The notes beneath the pieces were generated by a model. The model ran no database searches. It saw only the letters and a list, made by a program, of their open reading frames with translations, and was not told the DNA's origin. Below, piece after piece: positions 22,991 through 35,719 of a stretch of 64,000 bases of DNA. Within the stretch, counting starts at the first letter, position 1, and the number at the start of each line of letters is the position of its first letter. Location of the stretch: positions 1,969,023-2,033,022 of the forward strand of contig QANY01013250.1 of NCBI GenBank assembly GCA_003255025.1, written 5' to 3'. Source of the DNA: Datisca glomerata. Taxonomy: Eukaryota; Streptophyta; Magnoliopsida; Cucurbitales; Datiscaceae. Made by a program: the position numbers and the translations under genes.

Positions 22991-23560
22991 AGCATGCCAT
23001 AAATTAGAAGATTCAAGCAAGTAAGCAGAAGAATATTTATTATTATTAATAGAAGATTGTCGTACAATAGTCATAATATTCATCTTAAAAAGCCCATCAC
23101 ATATATAACCATTTTCCTACATATATATCATTTTTAGAAAGTAGAAATTTATCGGAAACAAACACTAATTTAAAGCCATATTTGCTAAGCAATGATCCAT
23201 ACACTAAATTATTGCGAATGTCAGGCACATCATTGAGGGTAAGCTCCTTGCTTGATGTCATTTTCAAAATAACTTTTCATTTTCCTTCGACATTAGATCC
23301 AGAAGAGTTCCCCATGAATAGTTGTTCTCCATTTCCCACTAGTGTGTAAGTAGTGGATATTCCTTTGTTTGCACAAATGTGACGAGTAGCCCCAGTGTCC
23401 ACCCACCATTCTTTAAGGTTCCCTACTGAATTACATTCAGAGACAACCGCAATAAGATTTAGGTCTTCAACGCCATCAAATAGCTTATCCATTTCGGTTA
23501 CATTAGCTTGAGCATTATTCCTTTTAAAGTTCTTGAGTTGTCGATAATCCTTAGAGAGAT
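22991..23560 (-). pseudogene. Ty1/copia protease and pre-integrase region
   Basis: The minus-strand frame at 23492-23277 contains E-W-W-V-D-T-G-A-T-R-H-I-C, an intact copia aspartic-protease motif (D-T-G-A). It continues with S-G-S-N-V-E-G-K and, past a stop, [18 protein letters not shown]. Stops interrupt the region at about 23276 and around 23100. The protease would mature the Gag-Pol polyprotein. Confidence 0.85.
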
Positions 23561-24315
23561 GTCATTGTATACCACAGTTGTGGTATTTGTCTTTGAATTT
23601 CTTGGCATTATTTTGTCCTTTACTTGGACCATCACCAGAATGCTTCCTTTTTTTATTGGCCTTTGCCCCCTTTTTCCACGATGTTAGCTTTAGAAACCAT
23701 TGTGTGGCTACCACTCCTTTTCTCGGATAGTCTATTATCATCTTCAATCCTTAAACAGGCTATAAGCTCTTCAAGTGTCATCTTTTTACGTTTATGCTCG
23801 AGATAATTATTAAAATCTTTCTAAGAATGAGGTGATTTTTCAATAATTGCAGTTACTTGGAAAGATTCACTAAGAGATATACCCTCAGCATGAATATCAT
23901 GAAGAATAACTTGAAGTTCTTGTACTTGACTAATAACAATCTTTGAATCGAGCATATCAAATTCCAAGAATCTACTGACTATGTATTTCTTCATACCAGC
24001 ATCTTTGGTCTTGTATTTCTTGTCCAAAAACTCTCATAGACCTTTTGCACTTGTCTATTGAGCAATATACATTATACAATGATTGTCAAGTCCATTAAGG
24101 ATATAACTTCTACACAGAAAGCCGATTACATGCATCTCAAGCAGCCACTTTCTCTTTATCAGTTTCTCCTACTAATAAAACATGTGCTTCTTCTTTAAGA
24201 AACTTAGTCAAATTCAATATCGTAAGATAAAACAATATTTTCTGTTGCCAACGTTTAAAATCTAAACCATTGAATTTTTCAAGTTTTCCCCATGATTTAT
24301 ATTTCCAATACCCAT
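23561..24315 (-). pseudogene. Ty1/copia gag remnant
   Basis: A start at 24315 gives an N-terminus containing N-L-E-K-F-N-G-L-D-F-K-R-W-Q-Q-K, the usual copia F-x-G-x-[DN]-F-x-x-W motif. Later blocks are [11 protein letters not shown] (24000-23940), T-L-E-E-L-I-A-C-L-R (about 23780-23750) and a broken zinc knuckle near 23545-23580, where Cys residues are replaced (Y-H-N-C-G-I-Q, stop, H). Several stops and one or more frame changes are present. Confidence 0.8.
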
Positions 24316-25129
24316 ATTAGAATGGTGTTACAAGATGATTCCATTTTAGAACTGATTAATGAATAAAAAGAAACATGCATGTGCTGAATGAAATAAATCA
24401 ACTCTACAAAAGCTTGAAAATTAGAAAGAAGCAAAACCAAAATTCTATTAAAACTCTTTACGTAATATGTTAAGCAATCGAAGCCACATAAAGCAAAGTC
24501 TTCAGGATTAAGTATATGAGGATAGCATAAACAATTACAAAACGGTTCACCCAAAACAACGTGAAACATTATAAAAATTGCATAGCCTCAACTGAATTCA
24601 AGAAACTTTATACTGTGTAAACGAATTTCAACAGTGAAACTTAGTAACACCGAAAAACATATCACAAAAAGGAATATACGCTAAACAATTTCTTTTTCAA
24701 AAAACGATTCTCAAACAGTATTAAAAGTGAACGAGGAAATTAAAATAAATGAATTTTTAAATTGAAAGTAGAAGGAATAGTTAATAGTCAACTATTTCTG
24801 ATTTACTCCTAAACAGGGAACAAGATGGTATATGCAGTAAGATTACAATCCAATAGAAAAGCACAATACACCTATTAAGTTAAGAAATGGTATTTAAATT
24901 CCAATCGGCAAAGTCAAGCGGTACAATTATTACTATTATTTAAGAAATCAGTGAATACAAACAATTTAAATCGCTAAAATAATACAACCAGAAAATTGCT
25001 TCAAACCGATTTCAGAAAGCAATAACATAAACACTTTAAAACAGAATTGAATAAAATAATATTAAAACACAATACAGTGAACAAACTCAAAAGCAGAAAT
25101 TCGTCTTAAGATTGTGGTATATATGTTAT
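24316..25129 (-). mobile_element. Leader of the minus-strand copia element, cut by Ogre LTR
   Basis: AT-rich noncoding sequence lying 5' of gag on the minus strand. I see no PBS here. The stretch ends near 25129, where sequence homologous to the end of the Ogre-type LTR begins in inverted orientation. The missing PBS side is expected beyond the Ogre block, next to 41765. A 90-codon frame at 24297-24569 is antisense-like filler without a domain. Confidence 0.6.
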
Positions 25130-26487
25130 TACCGTGACGCGGAATGGTGATTAAAAAATCATTTTAAAGAAAAAAATTTAGAGTTGTCACTAATTATTTT
25201 AGACCGTGATTGGTCACCGATTAATTTTAAAAATATAAATTTTGATTTACGAAAACTCAAAGTCGGTTCGGAAGTCATTTATGTGGGGGAGGTATTAGCA
25301 CCCCACAACACCCATTATTAAAATAATTGTCAAATTCAATCAAATGTTATCTAAATTATATTTAAAATAAATAAGTAAATAAAAGAAAAATAAATTGATT
25401 TTTGAATATGTGTGTTTTTGTATCATAAAAACACATTATGTGTGTTTTTGTATCTTAAAATAAATAAAAATAAGTGACCTTTAATAGGTGGTTCAAGAAC
25501 CATTGAAAAGAATTTTATTTTTTTATAAAATAAAATATTATTGGAGTTATTTCCGGTATCTCGAAAATAACACATCACCTCAGTAGGTTTGAGAAGTTTG
25601 ATATTTCAAAAATCTCAAAATCCGTCTCAAATCTTTAGTAAAAAATTTGATAAAGATAATATGATTTAGATTTACATATTATTTTATGATCCAAGTATAT
25701 ACATGTTAATAAAAAAGGGGTAAATTTATATGTTATTTTATGCAAGCTCTAAATACGGTATCTACAACTGGACTACATAGTCCACTAGTCATCATTATTT
25801 TCTTTTCTTCAAATCATTGCTAATCAAATAGAAAAAGAAGAATCATAAATGATAACTAGTTTAATCGAGCGTCACATAAAAAATGATGAATATAATTTTA
25901 AAATCGAATATATATTTTTATATATAAATATACAAATTTTTTATTTTCAACTATTTAGTTCACTAATTGTCATTATTTCCTTTCTTCCTTAACTGCTAAT
26001 CAAATAGCAAATGAATTATCATGGATGTCAACTAGTTCAAACAAGTGTCACTAAAATAACAACATAATCTAAAAAATGAAAAGACTTGTGAGAACATTAA
26101 AAAAATTCAAAATTTAAATATTTGCATAATGTTTATATAAGTGTTTAACTATCTATTTTATGCATTTTTCTGTATGAAAAATTATCATAAGAGATTTTTG
26201 TAACAAATATACACTTTCAACCCATTTAAGTGTTGATTCACGTTGAGTTAATTTGCATCCCTCAAAGGTTTTATCCTCATACTCCTTGATTGAGTTGATG
26301 ACAGAGATATCTCATTACCAAGCTTGAAAAAAATCATCAATGCATTCAAATAAAACTCAAGATTAATAGTAAAAAATGAAGAATGAATGAACAAACACTT
26401 AAACTTTTATTTATGGAAAAGGAAACACTACACGAGTATGAATGAGAAATGGTGAAGAACAATGAGTAATATACCTTGTTAGCTAAG
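25130..26487 (-). mobile_element. Ogre-type LTR, inverted, lacking its 5' part
   Basis: This segment is the reverse complement, diverged, of the right half of the LTR at 26488-28727. GTGACGCGGAATGGTGATT at 25133 mirrors AATCGCCACTCCGCGTCGC at 28690, and GGTATTAGCACCCCACAACA mirrors TGTTGTGGGGTGCTAATACC. It stops at 26487, where the forward LTR begins. The missing start of this older LTR may be the piece at 41549-41762. Confidence 0.75.
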
Positions 26488-26679
26488 TGTAGATACCATA
26501 TTTTGTCCAGTCTAATACTTTAAAAATATAAATTTTATTTTTTTGCCCATATACTAATCTAAGACTATGTGTATGATCTGAAAAATAGCTCAATGCCTAA
26601 AAAATAAGAAAATTTGTCCAAGGACTAAAAAAAAGAAATAGAAGACTAAAATTAAAAAAAGTGAAGTCCTAAATTTGCC

Positions 26680-26687
26680 TATAAATA
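26680..26687 (+). promoter_or_regulatory. TATA box in the Ogre LTR
   Basis: TATAAATA, about 190 bp into the LTR, is followed by purine-rich sequence. Position and sequence fit the U3 promoter. The same box is kept in the duplicate at about 41193-41200 and in the older inverted piece (41549-41762). Confidence 0.65.
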
Positions 26688-27783
26688 GAATGGATGTTTT
26701 CACTTGAAAGGAGAGGATTTGGGAGGAAGAGAAGAGATTTTATAGAGAGAAATAGAGGTTTTGAGAACATAGTGAAAAAAAGAAAGAAGGTGAGTTTTCA
26801 TTTTTTTCATCTTTCACCTTCTTATTTCCTTTTTATTAAGGTAGTTCAAAGCTCTTACATTTTAGCTTACAATATATTTTGTTCATTCTAATTAACCATC
26901 TCTCTTTTTCATATTCATATATTTGATATTTCTTTGTTTCATTTTTCATATATAGGTTTGTTTGCTCATTCTTTATCATTTCTCCTATTTTTAATCTTAA
27001 GTTTTGTTTTCATATATTGTTTATCTATCTATAAGTTTGATGATGAGATTTTTTTTTTGTTATCAACTCAATCAATGAGAATGATGATAAAATTTTGAGG
27101 GGTGTAAAATTAACTCAATGGGAATCAACCATTTAATGGGTTGAAAGTGTACATTTGATGAAAAGATCTCCTATGATAATTTCTCTTACAAATCTTCTCT
27201 TCTTTTCTTTTTAACTTTTTTGACCATCATTTTTTATGACACATGTTTGAACTAGTTACCATCCATGATCATTCCTAGCAATGAAGGAAGAAAGGAAAAA
27301 TGATAATTAATGAACTAAGTAGTCCAATAAAAAAATGGTATATTTATATCATAAACAAAAATTATTTTATTTTGAAAATTTTGTGAATTTTCTTTAGTGA
27401 CACTTGTTTAAACTAGCTACCATCCATGATCATTCCTAGCAATGAAGGAAGAAAGTAAAAATGGTAATTAGTGAACTAAGTAGTCCAAAAATAAAAATGT
27501 TATATTTATATCCCAAACAAAATTATTTATTTATATTTTGTGACACTTGTTTAAATTAATTATCATTCATGATCATTCTTTTGCTATTTGATTCGCATTG
27601 AGTGAAGAAATAAAAATAGTAATTAATAGACCATGTAGTAAGAAAGGCATGATCATGCTAATCATGTATGAAATTAAGCATTTTTTTCATAGATTAATTT
27701 ATTTTATACATAAAAAATTTATTAACAATTTATTTACTAAACAATTATATATATGTAAAAAATAAAAAAAATAAAAAGAAAAG

Positions 27784-27837
27784 ACAGAGGGTGATGTCAC
27801 CCTCTGTCACTTAACTAAGGGTGACATCACCCTCTGT
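27784..27837. repeat. Perfect 19-bp inverted repeat (hairpin) in the Ogre LTR
   Basis: ACAGAGGGTGATGTCACCC (27784-27802) and GGGTGACATCACCCTCTGT (27819-27837) are exact reverse complements, separated by 16 bp. Each arm carries a TGATGTCA or TGACATCA core resembling a bZIP site. It sits just before a T-rich tract in an otherwise AT-rich LTR. Confidence 0.9.
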
Positions 27838-28727
27838 AAAAAAAAGTTTTTTTTTACTTTAATTTTTTTTGTTTTGTTTTGTTTTTTTGTTGTTTATATT
27901 TTTTTGTTTGTTTTTTTTGTTTGTTTATTTTTCTATTTTTAATAGATATTATTAGTTTGTTGGAATTTAATTTTATATTTAATTTTAATTTTTTCACGTC
28001 TTGTTTCATTATTTTCACCATGCATATTTTTTGTAAAATTTATTATACATATTTATCATCTCTAATATTCATTTTCATTATTCTTTTATTTATGTATTAT
28101 TTTCATATGTCAAGGTTGTATGTGATTATTATTTTATTCTTTTATCATCAAAATTGACGCTCGTAAATTAAAATCATAACAATTTGATTTAAATTTTATA
28201 AATTTCTTTATTTAGTTTTCACTAAAGAAATCCGACGACGAACTTTGAGATTTTCTAGATACCAAACTTCTCAAACTACTAAGGTGAGGAGTTATTCTTA
28301 GGATACCGAGAATAACTCTAATAATGCTTTGATTTAAAAGGATATAAGAATACAAAAAATAATTTTTCAATGGTCTTTGAACCACCCATTAGAAGTAATT
28401 TATTTTGTTCATTTCTATGATACAAAATGTACCAAATGGAACATCAAAAAATAAATTTCTTTAACCTTTGCCTTAAAATAAAAATTGGATAGCATTTGAT
28501 TAAATTTGGTAACCATTTTATAATGGGTGTTGTGGGGTGCTAATACCTTCCTCACACACAAACGACTCCCGAACCAACTTTGAGTTTTCGTAGACCAAAA
28601 TTTTCATATCAAAATTGGGTGACCAATCACATCCTAAAATGATTGGTGGGGACTCCAAATTTCTTTTTTCCTTCGAAAAATGATTTTTTAATCGCCACTC
28701 CGCGTCGCGCGCACGTTGCGACAACTT

Positions 28728-28745
28728 TGCGACTCCACTGGGGAC
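28728..28745 (+). other. Ogre-type primer-binding site
   Basis: TTGCGACTCCACTGGGGA closely resembles the TGGCGACTCCACTGGGGA form I recall for Ogre elements, attributed to tRNA-Arg priming. The expected second G is missing or changed here. It marks the end of the 5' LTR. Confidence 0.7.
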
Positions 28746-29369
28746 AAACAATTGGTCTAACCATCCTTAGATCAATAGAGAGTCAAGCCAAAATTTCATC
28801 GTATGCTATTCTTTTGTATGGTTCTTGGTTTGTTTATTCGATTCATTGTTTTTTTTCTAATTCGTGACTGCAGTTGTACATAAGTTGTTTTTTTACGAAG
28901 TATATTTCTTTACATAATTTTTACTTTCACACATATACACTAGCCCTATACCTGGGCTTTCTCTTTAGGATTAGCGAAAATGAGTAGTGGAATGCCTTCG
29001 TGGAACTACGGTTCTCGTGCAGGCTCACGAAAGTTCTCACTCAGATCGACCATTTCGAGATACCGTTTGGGGGCCCCTGTTACTCTATTCAGATAATAGT
29101 GTGGACAACCTGGGAGCCTTTAAGAGATTTTTAGAGCTCAACCACACATGTATTATGTTTTTAGAGCCCACCTCATGACCAACGTTAGATTTCTGCTGAA
29201 ATATGATATCATGATTAATTTTGTGCATGTATATATGTCTTGTATCACTTAAACATGTCTTTTCTTCATTGTTTCACTTGTAACTTCATCTTTTTGTTTT
29301 GCATATATACATCATGCTGCGTAATAGGGATTGTAAAGAAGTATTCAATTCATTCATATTTTAGAGACC
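28746..29369 (+). mobile_element. Ogre 5' untranslated leader
   Basis: The sequence between the PBS and ORF1 is noncoding. A small frame at 28987-29178 has no domain. It includes the GC-richer stretch at 28985-29110 followed by AT-rich sequence. Confidence 0.6.
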
Positions 29370-31502
29370 ATGACTCCCACTTTGAGTGTGATAGAAGATC
29401 AAGTTACGATAGATGAATGGTCAGAGGAGTCACAGAAACATAAAGGAGATTGTCTGAAAAAGGAATACGTTGTTCTTTAACCATCAATCACTAAGATAGA
29501 TTTCTCACGCATTGACTTGGAGAGGTTGAAGAAGATATGAGAGGATTTTTCACCAGAGCAGAAAAGTTTGTTTGTCAGAAAATATGGTCACATAGCTTAT
29601 ATGTTGTATATTGTAGTCAACGTTCCCGTCCTTGAAGCTTTAATGCATTTCTGGGACCCTCATTATAGATGTTTCACCTTCGGAATAATCGATCTTACTC
29701 CCACAATTGAAGAATATCAAGCACTACTGAATGTCCCGTTGTAAAATGCAGACAAAGTTTATAATTATGACAAAAAGTTCACGTTGAAGAGAGTTTTGTC
29801 TAAGCTCTTGGTACTGTCCATGCGTTTGAGATTGAGAAAATGTTGAAAATTAAAGGGGGAAATGAGTGTGTGCCGTTGGATTACCTCCTAGATCTCACCA
29901 AAATTTCTTGAAGAAGGATAAGGGCATGACTCTTTATGCTCTGTGTATTTATGGCACCGTGTTATTTCCAAATATCCAAGGTTATATGGATGATAAAGTG
30001 ATAAAAATGTTCCTTCAAGTCGAACATGGTGTTAACCCTGTTATCTCAATTCTCGCTGAGACTATGCATTCTTTGAATCACATCCGACTGTCTGGAAAAG
30101 GAAAGTTCATCGGCTCTTCAACTCTTTTGTGTATTTGGATTCTTAGCCATCTAAGATGTCCGCTAGATTTAAAATATCCTCAAGTTAAGTTCTCAAGTTC
30201 ATGGATGAAGACGAGGATTCCTATTGCAGAATTTGGAATGTCCAAATGGAATCCGCAGTTTCCCACAAATGGGCTTGGCTCTCATACCTATCCTAGTTGA
30301 AAGATGAGGATGTTATTTGGAAAGCCCATTGGATGCCATTAACATCAATGATCTACAGATGTGGTGATTTTCAATGGGTTCCGCTCCCGGGACCATGGGG
30401 TTGTACTAGTTATGCTCCGCTAATGACACTCCGTCAATGATACATGAGACAATTTGTCCCCACCATGCATGCATTGAAGGATATTGAAGTTAGTTATGAT
30501 TCTCAAGAAATTGAACAAAAACTGCAGCAGCTGATTGGAGCTTAGAAAATAATAAGAATGATGCGAAATGAGAAGAATCGCATGAACTGCACAAAGGAGT
30601 ATGAAGCATGGCTTGAGAGTGGAAACAAAGTAATTATTGCCTTACCAGTTGAGGATGTACCATCAGCCAAATCACTGGAAGTTCATCAAAAGATTACTAA
30701 AAATGAGGAGCTAGATGAGTTATATGAGGAGCAGCAAAAAGTTCTAGCCCTCTTGGAAGAAAATAGACGACTAGCAGTCGATGCGAATTTATCTGAGAAA
30801 CACAGAATCGAAGATGAAGAACGACTCAAAGATTTGAGATATAAGGTTGAGGATCGGGCATATCTGAAGCGAAAAAACTCAGAGTTGGGAACTGACACTC
30901 GCCAATTGAGCAACAAAATTAGAAAGATGGAGGAAGACAATGAGAACTTGCGAGGGGTAATTTACAAACAGGAAGATCAAATCGTGAAGTTAGAGAGGAA
31001 AAATAAACTGGTACGAGAAATTCTAGAAGAGGTGAAGGGAACTGTTGATAAGAAAAATGCATGATTCATCGAGTTAGAAGAGCAATATGACGCATTACAA
31101 TAAATCGTTGATAATTTGCAAGTTGATTTAGAGAATTAGAAAGTTAAGAAGACTGAGTCAACAAATGATTCTGAAGAATTATTGATAGTCATCGTAAGCC
31201 TTGAGCACCAAGTTAGAGCTTATCAGAACGTGGCAGAGAAGTTGGTGAGAAACAATGATGCTAATGTCGATATAATGAGATATGATTATCACTTGCTACA
31301 ACAAGAGTGCAACTCGATTCGACAACGAGCTGGGGAGGCTGTGGAATGGCTTAAAGGCATGGCTGTGAGAGCGGGCAATTTGGCGGAACAAGCTTCATTT
31401 TTGAAAAGAAATGTCTTGCCCATCCATCCTAATGAGGAGAACTTGTCTAAGTTTTTGGAAGAAGTCAACCGGGATTTGGGTCATTTTGGTCGTTTTGTAT
31501 GA
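29370..31502 (+). pseudogene. Ogre ORF1 (plant-mobile-domain-like plus coiled coil), broken
   Basis: Starting at ATG 29370, the reading shows R-K-Y-G-H-I-A-Y-M-L and A-L-M-H-F-W-D-P, then T-P-T-I-E-E-Y-Q-A-L-L-N-V-P, which I recognise as the plant-mobile-domain type N-terminus of the extra ORF found upstream of gag in Ogre elements. A frame change near 29860-29880 leads into 29866-30300 (L-Y-G/Y-G-T-V-L-F-P-N region). Another leads to 30558-31064 and 31182-31502, rich in E, K, L and R heptads (coiled coil). At least seven in-frame stops occur. The function of ORF1 in live Ogres is not known to me. Confidence 0.75.
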
Positions 31503-31775
31503 ACTCATATTATGAAGTAATGTAATTAATGTAATTGACTTTTACATACTCAAATGTAATGGGTGACTCTACTAATTGAATGAAATTGATCACTTTAAAA
31601 CTTTCACTTTGTGCGTTATCATTTCTCATGCATAAATTTACTCTCATTATTTCTTCTTTTTATTAGCAACAAAATCTACATCTCATTGCTTTATTTTTAT
31701 TTATTTTAAAGAAATTTTCCAAAGATAGGCCGACAACTTCAACATCCCTATCGAACTCGAGCTCAAGTTAGGGTC

Positions 31776-33933
31776 ATGGACGAGCAAGAAAGAGAGCAAT
31801 CACGAGAGGAAATGAAGGATGAGATTAGGGAGATAAAAGAGAAAATGGATAAAGTCCTCGAACTCCTTGCCGCAAGTAAGGGAAAGGTCTGTTTTGAAAA
31901 TCCGCAAGGGGCTCAATCATCACAAAATTCACTGCCAAACGATACTCCACTTTACCCTCATGGGTTCACTCCAACCTATCAACGTCATCTGGTTGACCAG
32001 TTTTAGCATGCTTCACCACCAATAAATATCCAGCATCATCCATTTCCAAATGTCTAGGAAACAATGCAGACATGGAAAACTGGGTACAACCCATCCGCAA
32101 TGGCATGTGGTCACAACCAAGCTTTCACTCCACAAGGTGAACTCGCTAATGAGCCAATCATCATAACCGATGTTGATGACCCAAAAATACAAAAGCCTAT
32201 TACCAAACCAAGTGACGACCCACGATCGAAAGACAAATTGGACTTTCTGGAGGAGTGATTACGTGCTATTGAAAGATCTGATGTATACGGTACCATTAAT
32301 GCAGCCCAATTATGTTTGGTCCCTGATGTAAACATCCCACATAAATTTAAACTACCTAAGTTTGAAAAATATGATGGTAGTACGTGCCCCAGAAGTCACC
32401 TTATTATGTACTGTAGAAAAATGGTTGCTTGTGCAAATGATGATAAGCTGCTGATTCATTTCTTTCAAGATAGCCTGATGGGGGCCGCATTTCGTTGGTA
32501 TATCCAATTGGATAACCAACATATTCAGAGGTGGAAAGATCTAACAGATGCTTTTTTAAGACAATATAAGTACAACATAGACATAGCCCCTAATCGTTTG
32601 AACTTACAAAGGATGGAAAAAAAGCCCACAGAAGACTTTAAAGAATATGCACAAAGGTGGAGGGAATTAACTGCTCAGGTACACCCCCCATTGTCAGACA
32701 AGGAGATGGCTGGAATATTTATTAACACCTTGAGACCTCCATTCTATGACAGGATGATTGGAAACGCTTCAAACAACTTTTCTGACATCATAGTGATCGG
32801 TGAAAGGATTGAGTACGAGATAAAGAATGGAAGAATTTTTGGAAATCATATCAGATACATCATCAGTAAAAAATGGGACTCCATTGAAGCGAAAAGAATG
32901 GGATGTACAGATGATCAATTCCGGGTACCCATCACAAGCTGTGAACACGGGATCAGGATTTCCAAAGTATAGTGAGGGGCCCAAATCTGTGACAACATAT
33001 GTGGCAAATACCTCACAAATTCTGTACAATTATCACTCTCAACAATCAAGATTTCAAAATAACCCGAGACTGGGTTTTAGACCACCGAATCACTAGTAAA
33101 ATGTTGGTCAGGCTAATCAGTCTCTGAGGGGAAATAGAAATAATCAACGTTTTATCCAATATGAACCAATCCCCATGTCATCTACAGAACTCTTACCTCA
33201 ATTGATATGGAATAATCAATTGGTGCCAATTCCTTATGAACCTCTACAACCACCATACCCAAGGTGGTATGATCCGACTGCTCGTTGTGATTATCATGTT
33301 GGGGCAGTGGGACATTCGACTGAGAATTGCACGAGATTAAAAGGTAGAGTACGAGCACTGATCAAGGCTGGATGGTTGAATTTCAAAAAGGCTAATGAGA
33401 ATCCAGATATCAATTTCAACCCTCTACCAAATCATGAGAATCTGACCATAAATGCAATTGAGGAATATTTTTCATATGAAAAGAGGGACGTGGAAGATGT
33501 GAGCACGTCAATGGAAATATTTTTCCATCTTCTTTCTAGAGTAGGGTACACCTACCCAACACGCTCAGAGGATGAAGGCATTTCTAGGAAGCCTATGCAT
33601 GACTTCGATTGTTTGTTTCATAAGAATGTGACAGGACATACAATTGAGGAATGTGCTGATTTTAAAAGGGAAGTGCAAAAGTTGTTGGATGCAAAGATAC
33701 TTACAATAAGTCATAAAGGAGAAAGGGAATACCAAGAAGATTACTCTTTAGTCCTCATGATAACTAAAGAATCATCTGAAGTTAATGTTAAAATATCGTC
33801 CTATATCCCAAAACCTCTCACAATACATCACGAGGAAAAGTCAACTCACACCACCACGTCTTATGCTATGATGCCTATCACCATTCAAATATCGGGTGCG
33901 TTTGCTTACAAAGATTCAAGAGCAGTACCATGA
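31776..33933 (+). pseudogene. Ty3/gypsy Tat-lineage gag, broken
   Basis: The N-terminal coiled coil (31776-32006) is followed, after stops, by the capsid domain at 32316-32820: F-K-L-P-K-F-E-K-Y-D-G, F-F-Q-D-S-L, A-F-R-W-Y, L-R-Q-Y-K-Y-N and E-D-F-K-E-Y-A-Q-R-W-R. A frame change lies near 32830-32880. The segment 33175-33933 carries two zinc-knuckle-like motifs of C-x2-H-x5-H-x4-C form: C-D-Y-H-V-G-A-V-G-H-S-T-E-N-C, and C-L-F-H-K-N-V-T-G-H-T-I-E-E-C. Gag would form the particle; this copy has several stops. Confidence 0.85.
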
Positions 33934-35477
33934 ACGTACGGATATGAGGTTATTACAAGCGATAATGACAAAACTCAAGAGCTGAATCGTCTGACCTCGA
34001 TCTCCCCATAACTAATATTTTAGGAGTAGGTGGGATGACGAGGAGTGGAAGATGATACACGCTAAAAGTTTTTAAAATGGATAAAAGCAATAAGTTTGAA
34101 AGGCAAAGGAAAGGGAAGGCCAAAGAAGGCGACAATGGTCATGAATTCCAAGGAGAAATGCATGGCGGCCAAGTGATAGACCTAAATATTATAAGAGGTA
34201 CGGAGAAAGAAAGAGCAGTGTCTGAAGAAGAAGTATGTGAATTTTTGAAGTTTATCAAGCAAAGCGAGTATAAGGTGATATAACAACTTAATCGCTTACC
34301 TGCTCGTATATCTTTACTGTCACTCTTTCTGAATTTTGAACCACATCGCCAAGCATTATTGAAGGTTTTGAATAAAGCATATGTCTGTCATGACGTTATG
34401 GTGGAGAAGTTGAGTGAAATTGTGGAAAATATTACCGCACTAAATTTTATCACTTTCACAGATGATGAAATCTCTACCGATGGTACCGGACACACCAGAG
34501 CTCTACATATATCTGTGAAATGTGGGGATTATGTTGTCGTAAAGTATTGATTGATAATTGCTCGTCTCTAAATGTAATGCCAAGATCCACACTAGCAAAG
34601 CTTCCTGTGGATGCAACACATATACGACCGAGCATGATGATAGTAAGAGCATTCGACGGTACCCGAAGAGAAGTAGTCGGAGACATATAGATACAAATTC
34701 GAATCGGGCCATGCCTATTCAATATTGTTTTTTAAGTGATGGATATAAATCCAGCATATAGTTTTATTTTAGGTCGATCATGGATTCACTCTGCCGGGGC
34801 AATACCGTCTTCATTACATCAGAAGCTAAAATTTATAATGGATCATAAACTCATTTGTATATATGGGGAAGAAGATTTGTTGGTATCTAAGCTAGCTACC
34901 ATGCCGTATGTTGAAGCGGAAGAAGAAGCATTGAAGTGCTCATTTCGATCATTTGAGATTGCAAACACTACATTTGTTGCTAGTGGGAAACTCACTCCAA
35001 CATCAAGCTTATCAAAAACATCTCAGATGGTGGCAAAGTTGATGATAAAAGGGGGATACAAGCCAGGTAAATGACTCGGGGGTAAGCATCAAGGCATAAA
35101 TAAGTTAATCGAGTGGGACAAGAATGATGTTTGGGCTTGGATATAGACCGACCAAGGCTGATAGAAGGAGAGTGGATGCTCAAAAGAAAGAAAATAGGAT
35201 TGCTAGGTTCGAAAATAGGGAATTCGATATGTAAATGGCGATCATACCCCATATTTCTAAATCCTTTAAAAGTGGGGGAATTTCATTTGAAGAACCGGTT
35301 ATAGTAGAGAAATGCAACCTTGAAGATGATATCGCCGAGCTTTCAATATCCGCAATCTTGAAAAAATCATCAAGTGCAAGTACAGAAGACTTGGTTTCTC
35401 TATACGATTCAGATCATGAACTTAACAATTGGGACATCATCGAGCTACTAATGCTTCTCGAGAATTTTCAAGAGTAA
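33934..35477 (+). pseudogene. Ty3/gypsy Tat-lineage protease region, broken
   Basis: The blocks G-H-T-R-A-L-H-I-S-V-K-C (about 34485-34525) and, one frame over, V-L-I-D-N-C-S-S-L-N-V-M-P (about 34543-34585) form the retropepsin active site. The third residue of the D-N-G triad is Cys, which should abolish activity. A frame change lies near 34545. 34736-35074 continues with A-Y-S-F-I-L-G-R-S-W-I-H-S-A-G-A, the conserved C-terminal loop. Near 35040-35080, G-G-Y-K-P-G-K resembles the start of the glycine-rich patch found here in Tat elements. 35235-35477 is the linker to RT. Confidence 0.85.
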
Positions 35478-35719
35478 TGTGTTCATGCCAAAATTCTAAT
35501 GATGCTACCCAATGCCTTAGAAATTTCATTGTTATGGGCCTATGTTCTCGTCTATTTGATGTCATCACTTTGAATGAAAATCTAAAAACTTGTTTCGTCT
35601 CCTTTTGCTAGTGATAAATATAATTCCAGTTCTTTTTTTTCTTCCTTTTATGTCTACTTTTTTCCTTTTTTAAATGTTGTTCATATTCATGTATTGTTTT
35701 TTTTTCACCTTCTGTTCAT

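Larger units (their letters stand above)
26488..28727 (+). mobile_element. Tat/Ogre 5' LTR, about 2.2 kb, forward
   Basis: The start TGTAGATACCATATTTTGTCC is typical of Ogre-like LTRs, and a TATA box follows at 26680-26687. The end abuts the PBS at 28728. The left 0.54 kb is nearly identical to 41000-41548. The middle (27030-27640) contains internal near-repeats such as the pair GAACTAGTTACCATCCATG (27249) and AAACTAGCTACCATCCATG (27410), and the region 27840-27960 is an extreme T-rich run. No coding potential; the long frame at 27879-28157 is T-rich filler. Confidence 0.8.

Noticed and set aside
27879..28157. 92-codon hydrophobic frame on plus
   Set aside because: It is Phe-rich translation of a T-rich tract inside the Ogre LTR, with no domain or codon bias.
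30686..30940. Minus-strand Ser/Leu-rich frame of 84 codons
   Set aside because: Shadow of the coiled-coil part of Ogre ORF1 on the opposite strand.
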